Shown here in pieces: positions 9,170 through 14,953 of a DNA stretch of 24,809 nucleotides. The DNA is from a virus, in the IMG/VR virus record IMGVR_UViG_3300042301_000709, positions 1 to 24,809 of that record. The stretch is one strand, 5' to 3'. Position 1 is the first letter of the stretch, and each line of letters starts with the position of its first letter. The translations under genes and the position numbers were made by a program. A model generated the notes under the pieces. It was given only the letters and a program-made list of their open reading frames with translations, searched no databases and was not told the origin of the DNA.

Positions 9170-9942
9170 TAACCAACTTTGTTTACAGTGAGAATGACAG
9201 ATGGTGTCTCAGGATGAACTCCTGTGGCTGCTCCGGTAACAATTTGAATAGCCGTTGAAGTAGTAGCCCACATTAGTTGAGCCTCTGCCCCTGCATCCAA
9301 CTGAACAAAGAAGTTCCAAGCTGCAACTAAAAATCCTGCATTTGCTTGTACGTTTACAGCAGTATTTGTCCAAGCTAAATTAGAACCATTTTTCTTAAGC
9401 CAAATGTTAACAGTCTCAGATGAACCACCTGTTGTTCTTTGAAGCTGTGCAGAGAATGCAATATTGTATACACCTGCACTTGCAGCCTTAATAATGGTTG
9501 GGTTTCCAAGGCCATCATTAAGAATTGAAAATCCACTTGTAGCGGTGTTATCTGTAGAGTTCAACTTCATAGGATAAGCAGTGTTAGCCACTAAAGCTGT
9601 CTGCAAAGTTGTGTCATAGAAGCTACCATACCTAGGTGTTAATGCAGTAACTGATGCTGCTGTAGCATATGTAGTTGAATCTACTGATCCGTCAGCCTTT
9701 AAGAACTGTGAAGATGTACCACCTGTCTTAATAAAAGAATTAGCAGTAATGCCATGAACGCCTAAATTAACAGGTCCTGTAGCACCTGTGTAAGGAACGA
9801 GCAAACCTGATGATGCGCCAAGAGATAAAATTTGACCGATAGTAAAATTCTTAGTGGCATTCATGTCATTGACGTCAGTACCAATAAGTTTATCTCCTAC
9901 ATTAGGAGTTGAATCATTTGCATAGCTACTAATCTTACTCAT
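9169..9942 (-). CDS. Tail fibre or receptor-binding protein with jelly-roll-like C-terminus (257 aa)
   Basis: A virion adhesin by composition: rich in Thr, Ser, Asn, Gly and Ala, almost no Cys, no membrane segment. Residues 1-45 ('DKLIGTDVNDMNATKNFTIG' at about 17-36) look like an N-terminal attachment module; the beta-helix spike at 17122-18444 starts similarly. About 45-105 carry a phage-fibre linker ('FIKTGGTSSQFLKADGS' and following residues). Residues about 115-257 resemble a C1q/TNF-like beta sandwich of the kind found in baseplate and fibre tips, with 'GVYNIAFSAQLQRT' and 'VNIWLKKNGSNLAWTNT'. It lies four kilobases away from the main adhesin region, beside packaging genes, so it may be the primary fibre or a head fibre. 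Fold assignment is from pattern only. Confidence 0.72.
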   Translation of the reverse strand: MSKISSYANDSTPNVGDKLIGTDVNDMNATKNFTIGQILSLGASSGLLVPYTGATGPVNLGVHGITANSFIKTGGTSSQFLKADGSVDSTTYATAASVTALTPRYGSFYDTTLQTALVANTAYPMKLNSTDNTATSGFSILNDGLGNPTIIKAASAGVYNIAFSAQLQRTTGGSSETVNIWLKKNGSNLAWTNTAVNVQANAGFLVAAWNFFVQLDAGAEAQLMWATTSTAIQIVTGAATGVHPETPSVILTVNKVG

Positions 9943-9945
9943 CTC

Positions 9946-10179
9946 TTATTTTTTTGTGACCTCTCCGGTTTGGAGGTTGATTACAGCATCCTCACCGTAC
10001 TTATCCATTAATCCTTTTTCATGTTTCTGAAACTCTAGTCTCAACATATCAATATGCTTTAATAGACCATGTTTCTGTAGCTCAACGTCAGCAAGCTGAA
10101 TCTTTAGCTTATTAAACTCGTTGTGCATTGCTTGAGTAGCCTCTAGCTCCTCCTTAGTTAAAAATTTTTCTATTTTCAT
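9946..10179 (-). CDS. Small coiled-coil phage protein (77 aa)
   Basis: A charged, strongly helical protein. From 'TKEELEATQAMHNEFNKLK' it continues as a heptad-like coiled coil of about 50 residues, then ends 'YGEDAVINLQTGEVTKK'. I recognise this small protein type from many marine and Bacteroidota phages, always uncharacterised; it usually lies near fibre genes. I place the start at ATG 10179. An in-frame TTG at 10197 would add six residues, but that codon lies inside a TATCTTTG promoter box, so it would not be in the transcript. The gene ends 3 bases before the fibre gene. It could be a fibre-assembly chaperone or trimeric connector; neither is demonstrable here. Confidence 0.75.
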   Translation of the reverse strand: MKIEKFLTKEELEATQAMHNEFNKLKIQLADVELQKHGLLKHIDMLRLEFQKHEKGLMDKYGEDAVINLQTGEVTKK

Positions 10180-10194
10180 TGGATTTGATTTGTA

Positions 10195-10202
10195 CAAAGA
10201 TA
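10195..10202 (-). promoter_or_regulatory. TATCTTTG -7 promoter box before the fibre-packaging unit
   Basis: The minus strand reads TATCTTTGTACAAATC in the short gap after the phosphoesterase stop codon. It matches TAnnTTTG and is identical to the boxes at 11836-11843 and 19082-19089. It would start transcription a few bases upstream of the ATG at 10179 and drive genes from the coiled-coil protein through the portal. No convincing -33 TTG is seen. Confidence 0.55.
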
Positions 10203-10209
10203 CAATTTA

Positions 10210-11082
10210 TTAGATAATTATTTTATATGAATCAATGCTCTTCTCAACTCTATCAACACCACCTTTCATTATCCTAATATTTTTTAGTCTCAAAATGCGT
10301 CCACCAATTGGCTTTGGAGGAGCGCCTCTCTCAACGTGCCATCCATGATGCCCATCCTCATACTCCTCTTTGTATGTACCTGTAAGCATTAGGTGGATTT
10401 GACGCTGCTTCATTTGATATCCTTTGTTTGGATGATGTTGGATCATATCTCTTACATCATTTCGAGATGCATTCTCGTGGATGTGACCCATAGTAAATAC
10501 ATCAAAGTCCTCATATAACTCTAGTGCTCTAGTTAGATTTATTGCTCCCTTTGTAACAATTCCTCCACCACCTGATCCATGGAAATATTTTACTTTGTAA
10601 GTATTTACTGCTCTAGTACCAACCTTAAATACCAACCACCCGCCGTAGCCTCCAACCTGAACATTTGTTCCACACTTTAAATTAAGTAGATCAACAAAAC
10701 GCTGAAGGATATCTGTCTCCTGCCACTTGATAATTCCTGTCTCATGGTTACCATAACCAATAACAGTTAATATCTCAGCATATGGCGCCCACCATTCTAC
10801 AGCCGTCTCAACAATTGAGTCAAGATATCTGAAGTTGTTATGCTCAGGTCTAATGTCTGACTTGTTTCTACGATTATCACCGCGCCCCTGCATAAGGCAG
10901 AAGAAGTCTCCATTTATCATGACAGGTATGTCATACTTCTTAAAATAATCTAAGTGACTTTTTAATACATCCCAATCGCACTTTGGATTGTCCCAATGGA
11001 TGTCTGATAACATTGCTATATGAAAGTCATCCGTAGGGGCGATTATCTCATGTAAATTTTTTGAGTGCTTGACTAATTGCAT
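10210..11082 (-). CDS. Calcineurin-like metallophosphoesterase (290 aa)
   Basis: A two-metal phosphoesterase of the calcineurin-like superfamily, hydrolysing phosphomono- or diesters. The full signature is present: 'LSDIHWD' (Asp27, His29), 'NGDFF' (Asp59), 'GYGNHET' (Asn112, His113), 'YFHGS' (His168) and 'MGHIHE' (His200, His202). All metal ligands appear intact, so it should be active. The substrate cannot be read from sequence; candidates are host or phage nucleic acid, nucleotides, or a cell-wall phosphate. It sits at the end of a unit with a spanin-like lipoprotein, overlapping that gene by 35 bases, which is an odd place for a nucleic-acid enzyme and hints at a late, perhaps virion or lysis-time, role. 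No signal peptide is present. Confidence 0.88.
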   Translation of the reverse strand: MQLVKHSKNLHEIIAPTDDFHIAMLSDIHWDNPKCDWDVLKSHLDYFKKYDIPVMINGDFFCLMQGRGDNRRNKSDIRPEHNNFRYLDSIVETAVEWWAPYAEILTVIGYGNHETGIIKWQETDILQRFVDLLNLKCGTNVQVGGYGGWLVFKVGTRAVNTYKVKYFHGSGGGGIVTKGAINLTRALELYEDFDVFTMGHIHENASRNDVRDMIQHHPNKGYQMKQRQIHLMLTGTYKEEYEDGHHGWHVERGAPPKPIGGRILRLKNIRIMKGGVDRVEKSIDSYKIII

Positions 11083-11536
11083 ACCGTGTTATTAGGGTGA
11101 TTATTATTCCCGTCAGTAGACCAAACAGAAATAAGTTTGACTTTTTTTTCTTCGTCTTTATCTTGACCTTGTTATCCTGTTTATTGATCTTCACGGCAGC
11201 ATCTAAGCTATCATCGTGCATTTTAATTTCAGCTTTCAAGCTGTCATCGTACACTTTTCGTATGTGCCTTAAACTATCATTAAATCTTCTGTTATCGAAA
11301 CGAACTTTCCACTTAGGAACGTATTCAGTAACTAACTTAGGCACTAATGAATCTTTGTAGGTAATTACGGGATAAGGTTTACCCTCAATCCACATAGTGT
11401 CCACAGTGGATACCTTAAAGGTGTCCACATGGATAGTATGTACATATCCTTTATCAACAGCTTTTTGATGCAGGCGCTCAGCACCACACGATAAAAGTAA
11501 GTGCAATGACAGAATGATGAGTGCAAATCTTTTCAT
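11048..11536 (-). CDS. Lipoprotein with C-terminal membrane anchor, candidate unimolecular spanin (162 aa)
   Basis: Residues 1-16 are a lipoprotein signal peptide ending in the lipobox 'LLSC', so Cys17 would be lipidated. Residues 18-125 are charged and beta/helix-mixed with repeated 'DSL' and 'DT' segments. A Lys-rich stretch (126-132) leads into a single hydrophobic segment at 134-152, near the C-terminus. An outer-membrane lipid anchor plus an inner-membrane C-terminal helix is the architecture of a u-spanin such as phage T1 gp11, which fuses the two membranes at lysis. Its place close to the endolysin and holin supports this. Against it, the Lys cluster sits on the side of the helix expected to be periplasmic. 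It starts by TAATG from the upstream gene. Confidence 0.6.
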   Translation of the reverse strand: MKRFALIILSLHLLLSCGAERLHQKAVDKGYVHTIHVDTFKVSTVDTMWIEGKPYPVITYKDSLVPKLVTEYVPKWKVRFDNRRFNDSLRHIRKVYDDSLKAEIKMHDDSLDAAVKINKQDNKVKIKTKKKKSNLFLFGLLTGIIITLITRYAISQALKKFT

Positions 11537-11817
11537 TACTTGAAAAATGAGCGCTTCTTATCAGCGCGGTTTTTAGATTGAGACTGCATACGTGTGCGAG
11601 TGCGAGACTTGTGAGCTACGTCTTTTCCATCTCCATTCCCATAGGTACCACGCTCTCGGTTCTCTTTGTTGAGTCCGGCACGATATTCCTTGCGCTCATC
11701 TGTAGAGTGGTACTCCTTATCGTACTTTTCCTTTTTAGATTTCGCCTCAGGATTTGACTGATAGTACTTAGCGCTCTTTGATGAACCTTTTTTAGTTCCT
11801 GCTAGTTTGTTTCTCAT
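11536..11817 (-). CDS. Conserved small basic phage protein with GNGDGKD motif (93 aa)
   Basis: A very basic, hydrophilic protein with almost no hydrophobic residues, probably extended or nucleic-acid-binding. It begins 'MRNKLAGTKKGSSKSAKYY', carries 'EYHSTDERKEYRAGLN' in the middle and 'GTYGNGDGKDVAHKS' near residues 58-72. I recognise this motif set from many marine and freshwater phages, where it is uncharacterised and often listed among virion proteins. Its charge would fit a packaged protein that contacts DNA, but that is inference. It has its own TAnnTTTG box at 11836-11843 and is coupled by TAATG to the lipoprotein gene. Confidence 0.8.
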   Translation of the reverse strand: MRNKLAGTKKGSSKSAKYYQSNPEAKSKKEKYDKEYHSTDERKEYRAGLNKENRERGTYGNGDGKDVAHKSRTRTRMQSQSKNRADKKRSFFK

Positions 11818-11835
11818 CTATAACAATATTATATA

Positions 11836-11843
11836 CAAAGATA
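11836..11843 (-). promoter_or_regulatory. TATCTTTG -7 promoter box, overlapping a hairpin
   Basis: The minus strand reads TATCTTTGTATATAATATTG, a TAnnTTTG match 19 bases upstream of the ATG at 11817. Its first three bases belong to the 3' arm of the hairpin at 11841-11865, so hairpin and promoter are interleaved. It would start the unit of basic protein, lipoprotein and phosphoesterase. Confidence 0.55.
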
Positions 11844-11865
11844 GCAGTCTTTGTTAGACTGCTAT
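11841..11865 (-). terminator. Perfect 10-bp hairpin after the endolysin gene
   Basis: The arms 11841-11850 (atagcagtct) and 11856-11865 (agactgctat) are exactly complementary around a 5-base loop. It lies 31 bases after the endolysin stop codon. On the minus strand it is followed by CTTTGTATATAAT, a weak T-tract, so it may be an imperfect intrinsic terminator, an RNA-processing site or a regulatory element of the overlapping promoter box. Confidence 0.6.
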
Positions 11866-11895
11866 GCTTAGTACTTGGTGTCCAATATGCTATAA

Positions 11896-12363
11896 TCATT
11901 TGTAAGGGACATATACAGTCTTACTTCCAGAGCGCTTAGCAACAAGAATCTGTTTGCGTTGCGGACCATCAGAGTTATAAGATACGTGTACCCAATCAGG
12001 GTTAGCATCTGTTCCAAACTCCCAAATCAATTGGTCAAAATTTACGTTTGCTTTAATAAAGTCAAACACCATCTTGTTAGTAACACCGTTTGCGCTACCA
12101 TCCATGTCAATATCAATTGCCTCACCTTTTGAATGCTGTGAAGATGACGCACCACCAACCGCTTTATTAAGCGCTGCGGAGCGATATCCTGAGCTTAAAT
12201 GGATAGGTACACCGAAATGGTCACGGATTGGTTGAAACACGTTCTCAGCTAACTTCTTGAAGTTCTCAATGTGTTCAGGTGTTGGCATATTAGAAATGCC
12301 ACGACGTTTTGCAGTTTCGCTTCTTGTTACTTCTGCAAGTGATAGGTTTTTACTTAGTTGCAT
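11896..12363 (-). CDS. Endolysin: M15-family peptidase (155 aa)
   Basis: A zinc peptidase of the M15 (VanY/D-Ala-D-Ala carboxypeptidase-like, M15_3 type) family that would cut peptidoglycan stem peptides at lysis. The family signature is clear: 'SSGYRSAALN' (57-66), 'SQHSKGEAIDID' (75-86) giving zinc ligands His77 and Asp84, and 'PDWVHVSY' (122-129) giving His126. The length matches single-domain phage endolysins of this type. There is no signal peptide, so release to the cell wall needs a holin; the holin candidate immediately upstream overlaps it by 14 bases. The active-site set is complete. A virion-associated or host-wall role is less likely given the lysis neighbours. Confidence 0.93.
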   Translation of the reverse strand: MQLSKNLSLAEVTRSETAKRRGISNMPTPEHIENFKKLAENVFQPIRDHFGVPIHLSSGYRSAALNKAVGGASSSQHSKGEAIDIDMDGSANGVTNKMVFDFIKANVNFDQLIWEFGTDANPDWVHVSYNSDGPQRKQILVAKRSGSKTVYVPYK

Positions 12364-12604
12364 CTTTATCTTTATTTTTAAGTTTTAAAATACGTCCGGC
12401 AGTTGTGATACCAAACGCGCCCAAAGTTAGTAACATAAATCCATCAAAAATAAATTCTTTAATTACTAATTCATTACCAATTACACCGGTGATTACATCT
12501 ATCAATAAGACAAACACCATTGCGAAAAACGAGATGACACCTACAAATGCCTGCTCGTTAATTTGATTATCGTCTGAGATTAACTCTCTAAAAAAATTCT
12601 TCAT
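12350..12604 (-). CDS. Holin candidate, two membrane segments (84 aa)
   Basis: A small membrane protein with two hydrophobic helices at about residues 20-43 ('VGVISFFAMVFVLLIDVITG' and following) and 51-70, a short polar N-terminus, and a Lys/Asp-rich C-terminal tail ('LKNKDKDATK'). This size and layout match class II-type phage holins. It overlaps the endolysin start by 14 bases and the upstream gene by 4 (ATGA at 12601-12604), so it is co-translated with the lysis proteins. Several other small membrane proteins lie upstream, so which one is the true holin cannot be settled from sequence; this is the best candidate by position. Confidence 0.72.
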   Translation of the reverse strand: MKNFFRELISDDNQINEQAFVGVISFFAMVFVLLIDVITGVIGNELVIKEFIFDGFMLLTLGAFGITTAGRILKLKNKDKDATK

Positions 12605-13155
12605 AGTTTAAAAATATTTAGTTTAGGTCTTTTTGGTTTTACAAAATCAGTGTGCCAACCAACAGGCGGTTCTTTTTGTTTATTATCATTAGGACAATCT
12701 TCTGTTCTCTTGTAGAACATAATATCACCTGTGTAGTCATCCTTTCTTACAACATAGTCAGAGAGATCTACGGCTACTATCTCATTGTTTATATATGAGT
12801 AGTATATCCAAGCTCCCTCAATAGCTCTCTTCTCAAGCCACTCACGTATAGTATCTAACTTATCCTCACGTACAATCTGTAAATCAATAACGCTTCTGTA
12901 CTGCACAACCTGTTGGCTATAGAACATAAGCACTGTATCTCTAACTGATATAATAGAGTCCTTTGTCTTTACATCGGACTTAAATCTTGCAATCCTAGCC
13001 TTCTGATTTTCAAATATTGCGTTTATCGTGTCAGCTTGTGCTTTGGTAAGAATGACAACAGAGTCACCATTAATTATCGTCTGAAGTGGGTAGCGTGATT
13101 GGCTGAAAATCAAATTGGCTACCACTAGACTGACTACGAACAATATCCTTTTCAT
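12601..13155 (-). CDS. Secreted helical protein in the lysis cluster (184 aa)
   Basis: Residues 1-19 form a Sec signal peptide ('MKRILFVVSLVVANLIFSQ') with a likely cleavage near 'FSQS'. No lipobox Cys is present, so the product would be periplasmic. Residues about 35-110 are charged and helical (coiled-coil-like), and the C-terminal 70 residues hold aromatic and Pro-rich segments ending 'KPKRPKLNIFKL'. Its first 86 bases overlap, in another frame, the 3' end of the upstream membrane coiled-coil gene, recalling nested spanin genes. It may partner that protein in the envelope, but it lacks the lipoprotein anchor of an o-spanin. I know no named family for it. Confidence 0.72.
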   Translation of the reverse strand: MKRILFVVSLVVANLIFSQSRYPLQTIINGDSVVILTKAQADTINAIFENQKARIARFKSDVKTKDSIISVRDTVLMFYSQQVVQYRSVIDLQIVREDKLDTIREWLEKRAIEGAWIYYSYINNEIVAVDLSDYVVRKDDYTGDIMFYKRTEDCPNDNKQKEPPVGWHTDFVKPKRPKLNIFKL

Positions 13156-13429
13156 TTGCTAGTTCTTTTTTAATATCTTTCACAACCGACTTGGTACTAT
13201 CTAGGTCTCCTATGACCTCAGATACCATCTGTTGTAAGTTCTCTTTATCTTCTGTCAACTCCTCATTCTCTGCCTTCAATTTCTTGTTGGCTGTTGTAAG
13301 CTTCTTGTTCTCACCTGTCAGCTGTATGTTATCCTCAACCACAACGACGTGACCATGTCCGCTCGAGAATACTTGTAATACCACAAGCACAATAAATAAA
13401 GAGCCTACAATAATGAGCTTACGTTTCAT
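13070..13429 (-). CDS. Inner-membrane coiled-coil protein, i-spanin-like (119 aa)
   Basis: One N-terminal membrane helix (about residues 4-22, 'KLIIVGSLFIVLVVLQVFS') is followed by a long coiled coil at about 33-95 ('ENKKLTTANKKLKAENEELT' and onwards) and a polar tail. This is the architecture of the Rz-type inner spanin: anchored in the inner membrane with a periplasmic coiled coil. It lies in the lysis cluster and overlaps the downstream secreted-protein gene by 86 bases and the upstream gene by 4. The presence of a separate u-spanin candidate at 11048-11536 makes a spanin role redundant, so an alternative is a holin regulator or membrane scaffold. Confidence 0.68.
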   Translation of the reverse strand: MKRKLIIVGSLFIVLVVLQVFSSGHGHVVVVEDNIQLTGENKKLTTANKKLKAENEELTEDKENLQQMVSEVIGDLDSTKSVVKDIKKELANEKDIVRSQSSGSQFDFQPITLPTSDDN

Positions 13430-13668
13430 TTTTTGCTTAAGAACATAAGAACTATCTCTTTTAGGCTCTTAGAGCTCTCAGTGCTCTCTGTGAGCTTACT
13501 ATCAAGCTTCTCACGATACTCATCCTCTAGCTCATTTACTTTTGCTTTGAGATCATCCTCGCTCTTCATGAGTCGATTAAGAAACATCCAACACAAATAA
13601 CCAAGTGCTAGGACAGCAAATCCTAATACACCGTATTGAGTTAATACTTCAAATGGACCGAATGACAT
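13426..13668 (-). CDS. Small membrane protein with coiled-coil tail (80 aa)
   Basis: A single membrane helix at about residues 12-31 ('YGVLGFAVLALGYLCWMFLN') is followed by a charged coiled coil to the end. It is clearly paralogous to the 46-aa protein encoded immediately upstream: both share the order L..YG..G.A.LALGY..W.F..R around the membrane helix. The arrangement resembles small holin-like or holin-associated proteins of phage lysis clusters. It is coupled by TAATG upstream and ATGA downstream. Confidence 0.7.
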   Translation of the reverse strand: MSFGPFEVLTQYGVLGFAVLALGYLCWMFLNRLMKSEDDLKAKVNELEDEYREKLDSKLTESTESSKSLKEIVLMFLSKK

Positions 13669-13808
13669 TACTTCTTGGTTTCGTCTAAGTGTCGTTTAAT
13701 AAATACCCAAGCTACATAGCCAAGTGCTAGTGCTGCTAATCCGATTGGTCCGTAATCAGACAATTGGCTAAATACACCAAAGTCAGGTGCTGTTGATACT
13801 GTATCCAT
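13668..13808 (-). CDS. Small membrane protein, truncated paralogue of its neighbour (46 aa)
   Basis: This ORF reads from an ATG at 13808 to a TAA at 13668 and encodes 46 residues. It has a polar N-terminus, one hydrophobic segment at about 20-37 ('GPIGLAALALGYVAWVFI') and a short charged C-terminus. Both ends join neighbouring genes by TAATG, which strongly supports translation. The membrane segment is a paralogue of that in the 80-aa protein at 13426-13668, but the coiled-coil tail is missing. A short/long pair could act as holin and antiholin; that is a hypothesis. Confidence 0.72.
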   Translation of the reverse strand: MDTVSTAPDFGVFSQLSDYGPIGLAALALGYVAWVFIKRHLDETKK

Positions 13809-14071
13809 TATTTAAGTATTAATTGTTTGACTGCGTCTGACAGTTCAGCCACGCTTCTAGCTAAGTTTTTGATTTCAAGTTGTGTCTGCTCCTGAATGGC
13901 CTGATATTTAAGACGCGACTCCTGCTCTACTAGTTCAATCTTTCCTTTAAGCTTTCCTAGTGACTCAGTATTTGTTCTAACATCATTGTGTACCATCTTT
14001 AGAAAATACCCAATTATAGCTACTACTGAGCCCAAAACTAACATCCATATATCTGCCATCGTCACAGTCAT
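13808..14071 (-). CDS. Holin-like membrane protein with coiled coil (87 aa)
   Basis: An N-terminal membrane helix at about residues 7-25 ('IWMLVLGSVVAIIGYFLK') is followed by a coiled coil from about 33 to the end ('LGKLKGKIELVEQESR' and onwards). This layout is common in small phage proteins near lysis genes and resembles hemolysin XhlA-type holin-associated proteins. It starts by ATGA overlap from the basic 45-aa gene and ends by TAATG with the 46-aa gene. Whether it forms holes or anchors other proteins cannot be told. Confidence 0.65.
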   Translation of the reverse strand: MTVTMADIWMLVLGSVVAIIGYFLKMVHNDVRTNTESLGKLKGKIELVEQESRLKYQAIQEQTQLEIKNLARSVAELSDAVKQLILK

Positions 14072-14205
14072 TTTCCTTGCCCTCTATACTTCTTGGTATA
14101 GTTCTTGCTTGTTTTCAATTTACTTGTCTTGCTCTTTGCATGAACACCTGTTCTGCTTTTCTTTGGAGCTTCTACAAATTTACTAATTTCTTTAATCTTT
14201 GCCAT
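14068..14205 (-). CDS. Very basic small phage protein (45 aa)
   Basis: This ORF reads from ATG 14205 to TGA 14068, with a TAATG junction upstream and an ATGA overlap downstream. The 45-aa product is rich in Lys, Ser and Thr, with 'RTGVHAKSKTSKLKTSK' and a terminal 'YTKKYRGQGK'. I recognise this 'GVHAK..TSK...Y.K.YRGQG' pattern from marine and freshwater phages, where it is uncharacterised. Its charge suggests nucleic-acid or membrane-surface binding. No hydrophobic segment is present. Confidence 0.75.
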   Translation of the reverse strand: MAKIKEISKFVEAPKKSRTGVHAKSKTSKLKTSKNYTKKYRGQGK

Positions 14206-14408
14206 TACTCTCCTTTTAAGGCTACTACAAACAAGTTGATGTCAGTGTATGCAACATCATTAATGGTACATGACAAGTCAAGTAGAATGATTCCCTTATC
14301 AGTAGGTACATGACATTGTGTCTCTGAAATAATCTCAATCTCACCATCGAACAAGTAATCTGAACTGTTCATGATGAATCCGTTTGGTATTGTAATTAAG
14401 TTAAGCAT
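14205..14408 (-). CDS. Hypothetical small beta-rich protein (67 aa)
   Basis: A 67-aa soluble protein starting 'MLNLITIPNGFIMNSSDYLF' and ending 'NLFVVALKGE'. It looks like one small beta domain with alternating hydrophobic residues and no membrane helix. It follows the last of the tandem adhesin genes after 17 bases and is joined by TAATG to the basic 45-aa gene, so it lies at the border of the adhesin and lysis regions. I do not recognise a family. A small virion or fibre-tip protein is possible. Confidence 0.62.
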   Translation of the reverse strand: MLNLITIPNGFIMNSSDYLFDGEIEIISETQCHVPTDKGIILLDLSCTINDVAYTDINLFVVALKGE

Positions 14409-14425
14409 ATATATGTGATTTTAAA

Positions 14426-14953
14426 TTAAGCATATTTTACAACTCTTGCCATCTGAACAACATTACTGTCTGAAGCAGAATTATTCTGAACACAGAATAG
14501 AAGATAATTATTTACAGATGCATTAAATGGAACTACTGATTCACTAGAATACGCAGCATAATCTTGAATAGTTATTGATGTAGCAAGTAAGGTATATAGG
14601 TTAGATGTATTTATTCTTATAATTCTATTACCTTGAATTAATGTACTAGTGTTTGAAGATACAAAAGTTATTACTAACGCAGCTCCTGTTAATGTTGGTG
14701 ATGTGTTTAAATAGACAGAGCAAGATTGAGCACCTGCAGTCCCCGTCTTTTGATATCTAGCCATGACTTCAATAACTGACTCACCTGTAATAGTATTTGC
14801 AGGAATTAAAAGAGAACGAGATATAGATAGTGCAGTTGTACCTGCAATAACAGTTCCATTAGTTGCACTCAATGCAATAACTGATGGGTTTGAACCCAAT
14901 ATTAATGGAGCTCCATTAACTTTGTACTGACCGCTTATATTTATGTTTGTCAT
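14426..14953 (-). CDS. Putative fibre/adhesin, tandem paralogue 1 (175 aa)
   Basis: One of three full-length paralogues in a row, plus a fourth gene sharing only the N-terminus. It opens with the module 'INISGQYKVNGAPLI', then 'NPSVIALSATNGT', and contains 'LLIPANTITGESVIEV', 'LNTSPTLTGAALVI' and the terminal 'MARVVKYA'. The protein is rich in Thr, Ser, Asn and Val with no membrane segment, and probably forms a beta-sandwich tip on a short N-terminal anchor. Its C-terminal half is the most diverged of the three. It overlaps the upstream paralogue by 4 bases (ATGA). Position among spike and fibre genes indicates a receptor-binding or decoration role; no catalytic motif is seen. Confidence 0.72.
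   Translation of the reverse strand: MTNINISGQYKVNGAPLILGSNPSVIALSATNGTVIAGTTALSISRSLLIPANTITGESVIEVMARYQKTGTAGAQSCSVYLNTSPTLTGAALVITFVSSNTSTLIQGNRIIRINTSNLYTLLATSITIQDYAAYSSESVVPFNASVNNYLLFCVQNNSASDSNVVQMARVVKYA

Noticed and set aside
11841-11865. Inverted repeat as a phage attachment site
   Set aside because: No integrase or tRNA-like sequence is present; location after the endolysin gene fits a transcription signal better.
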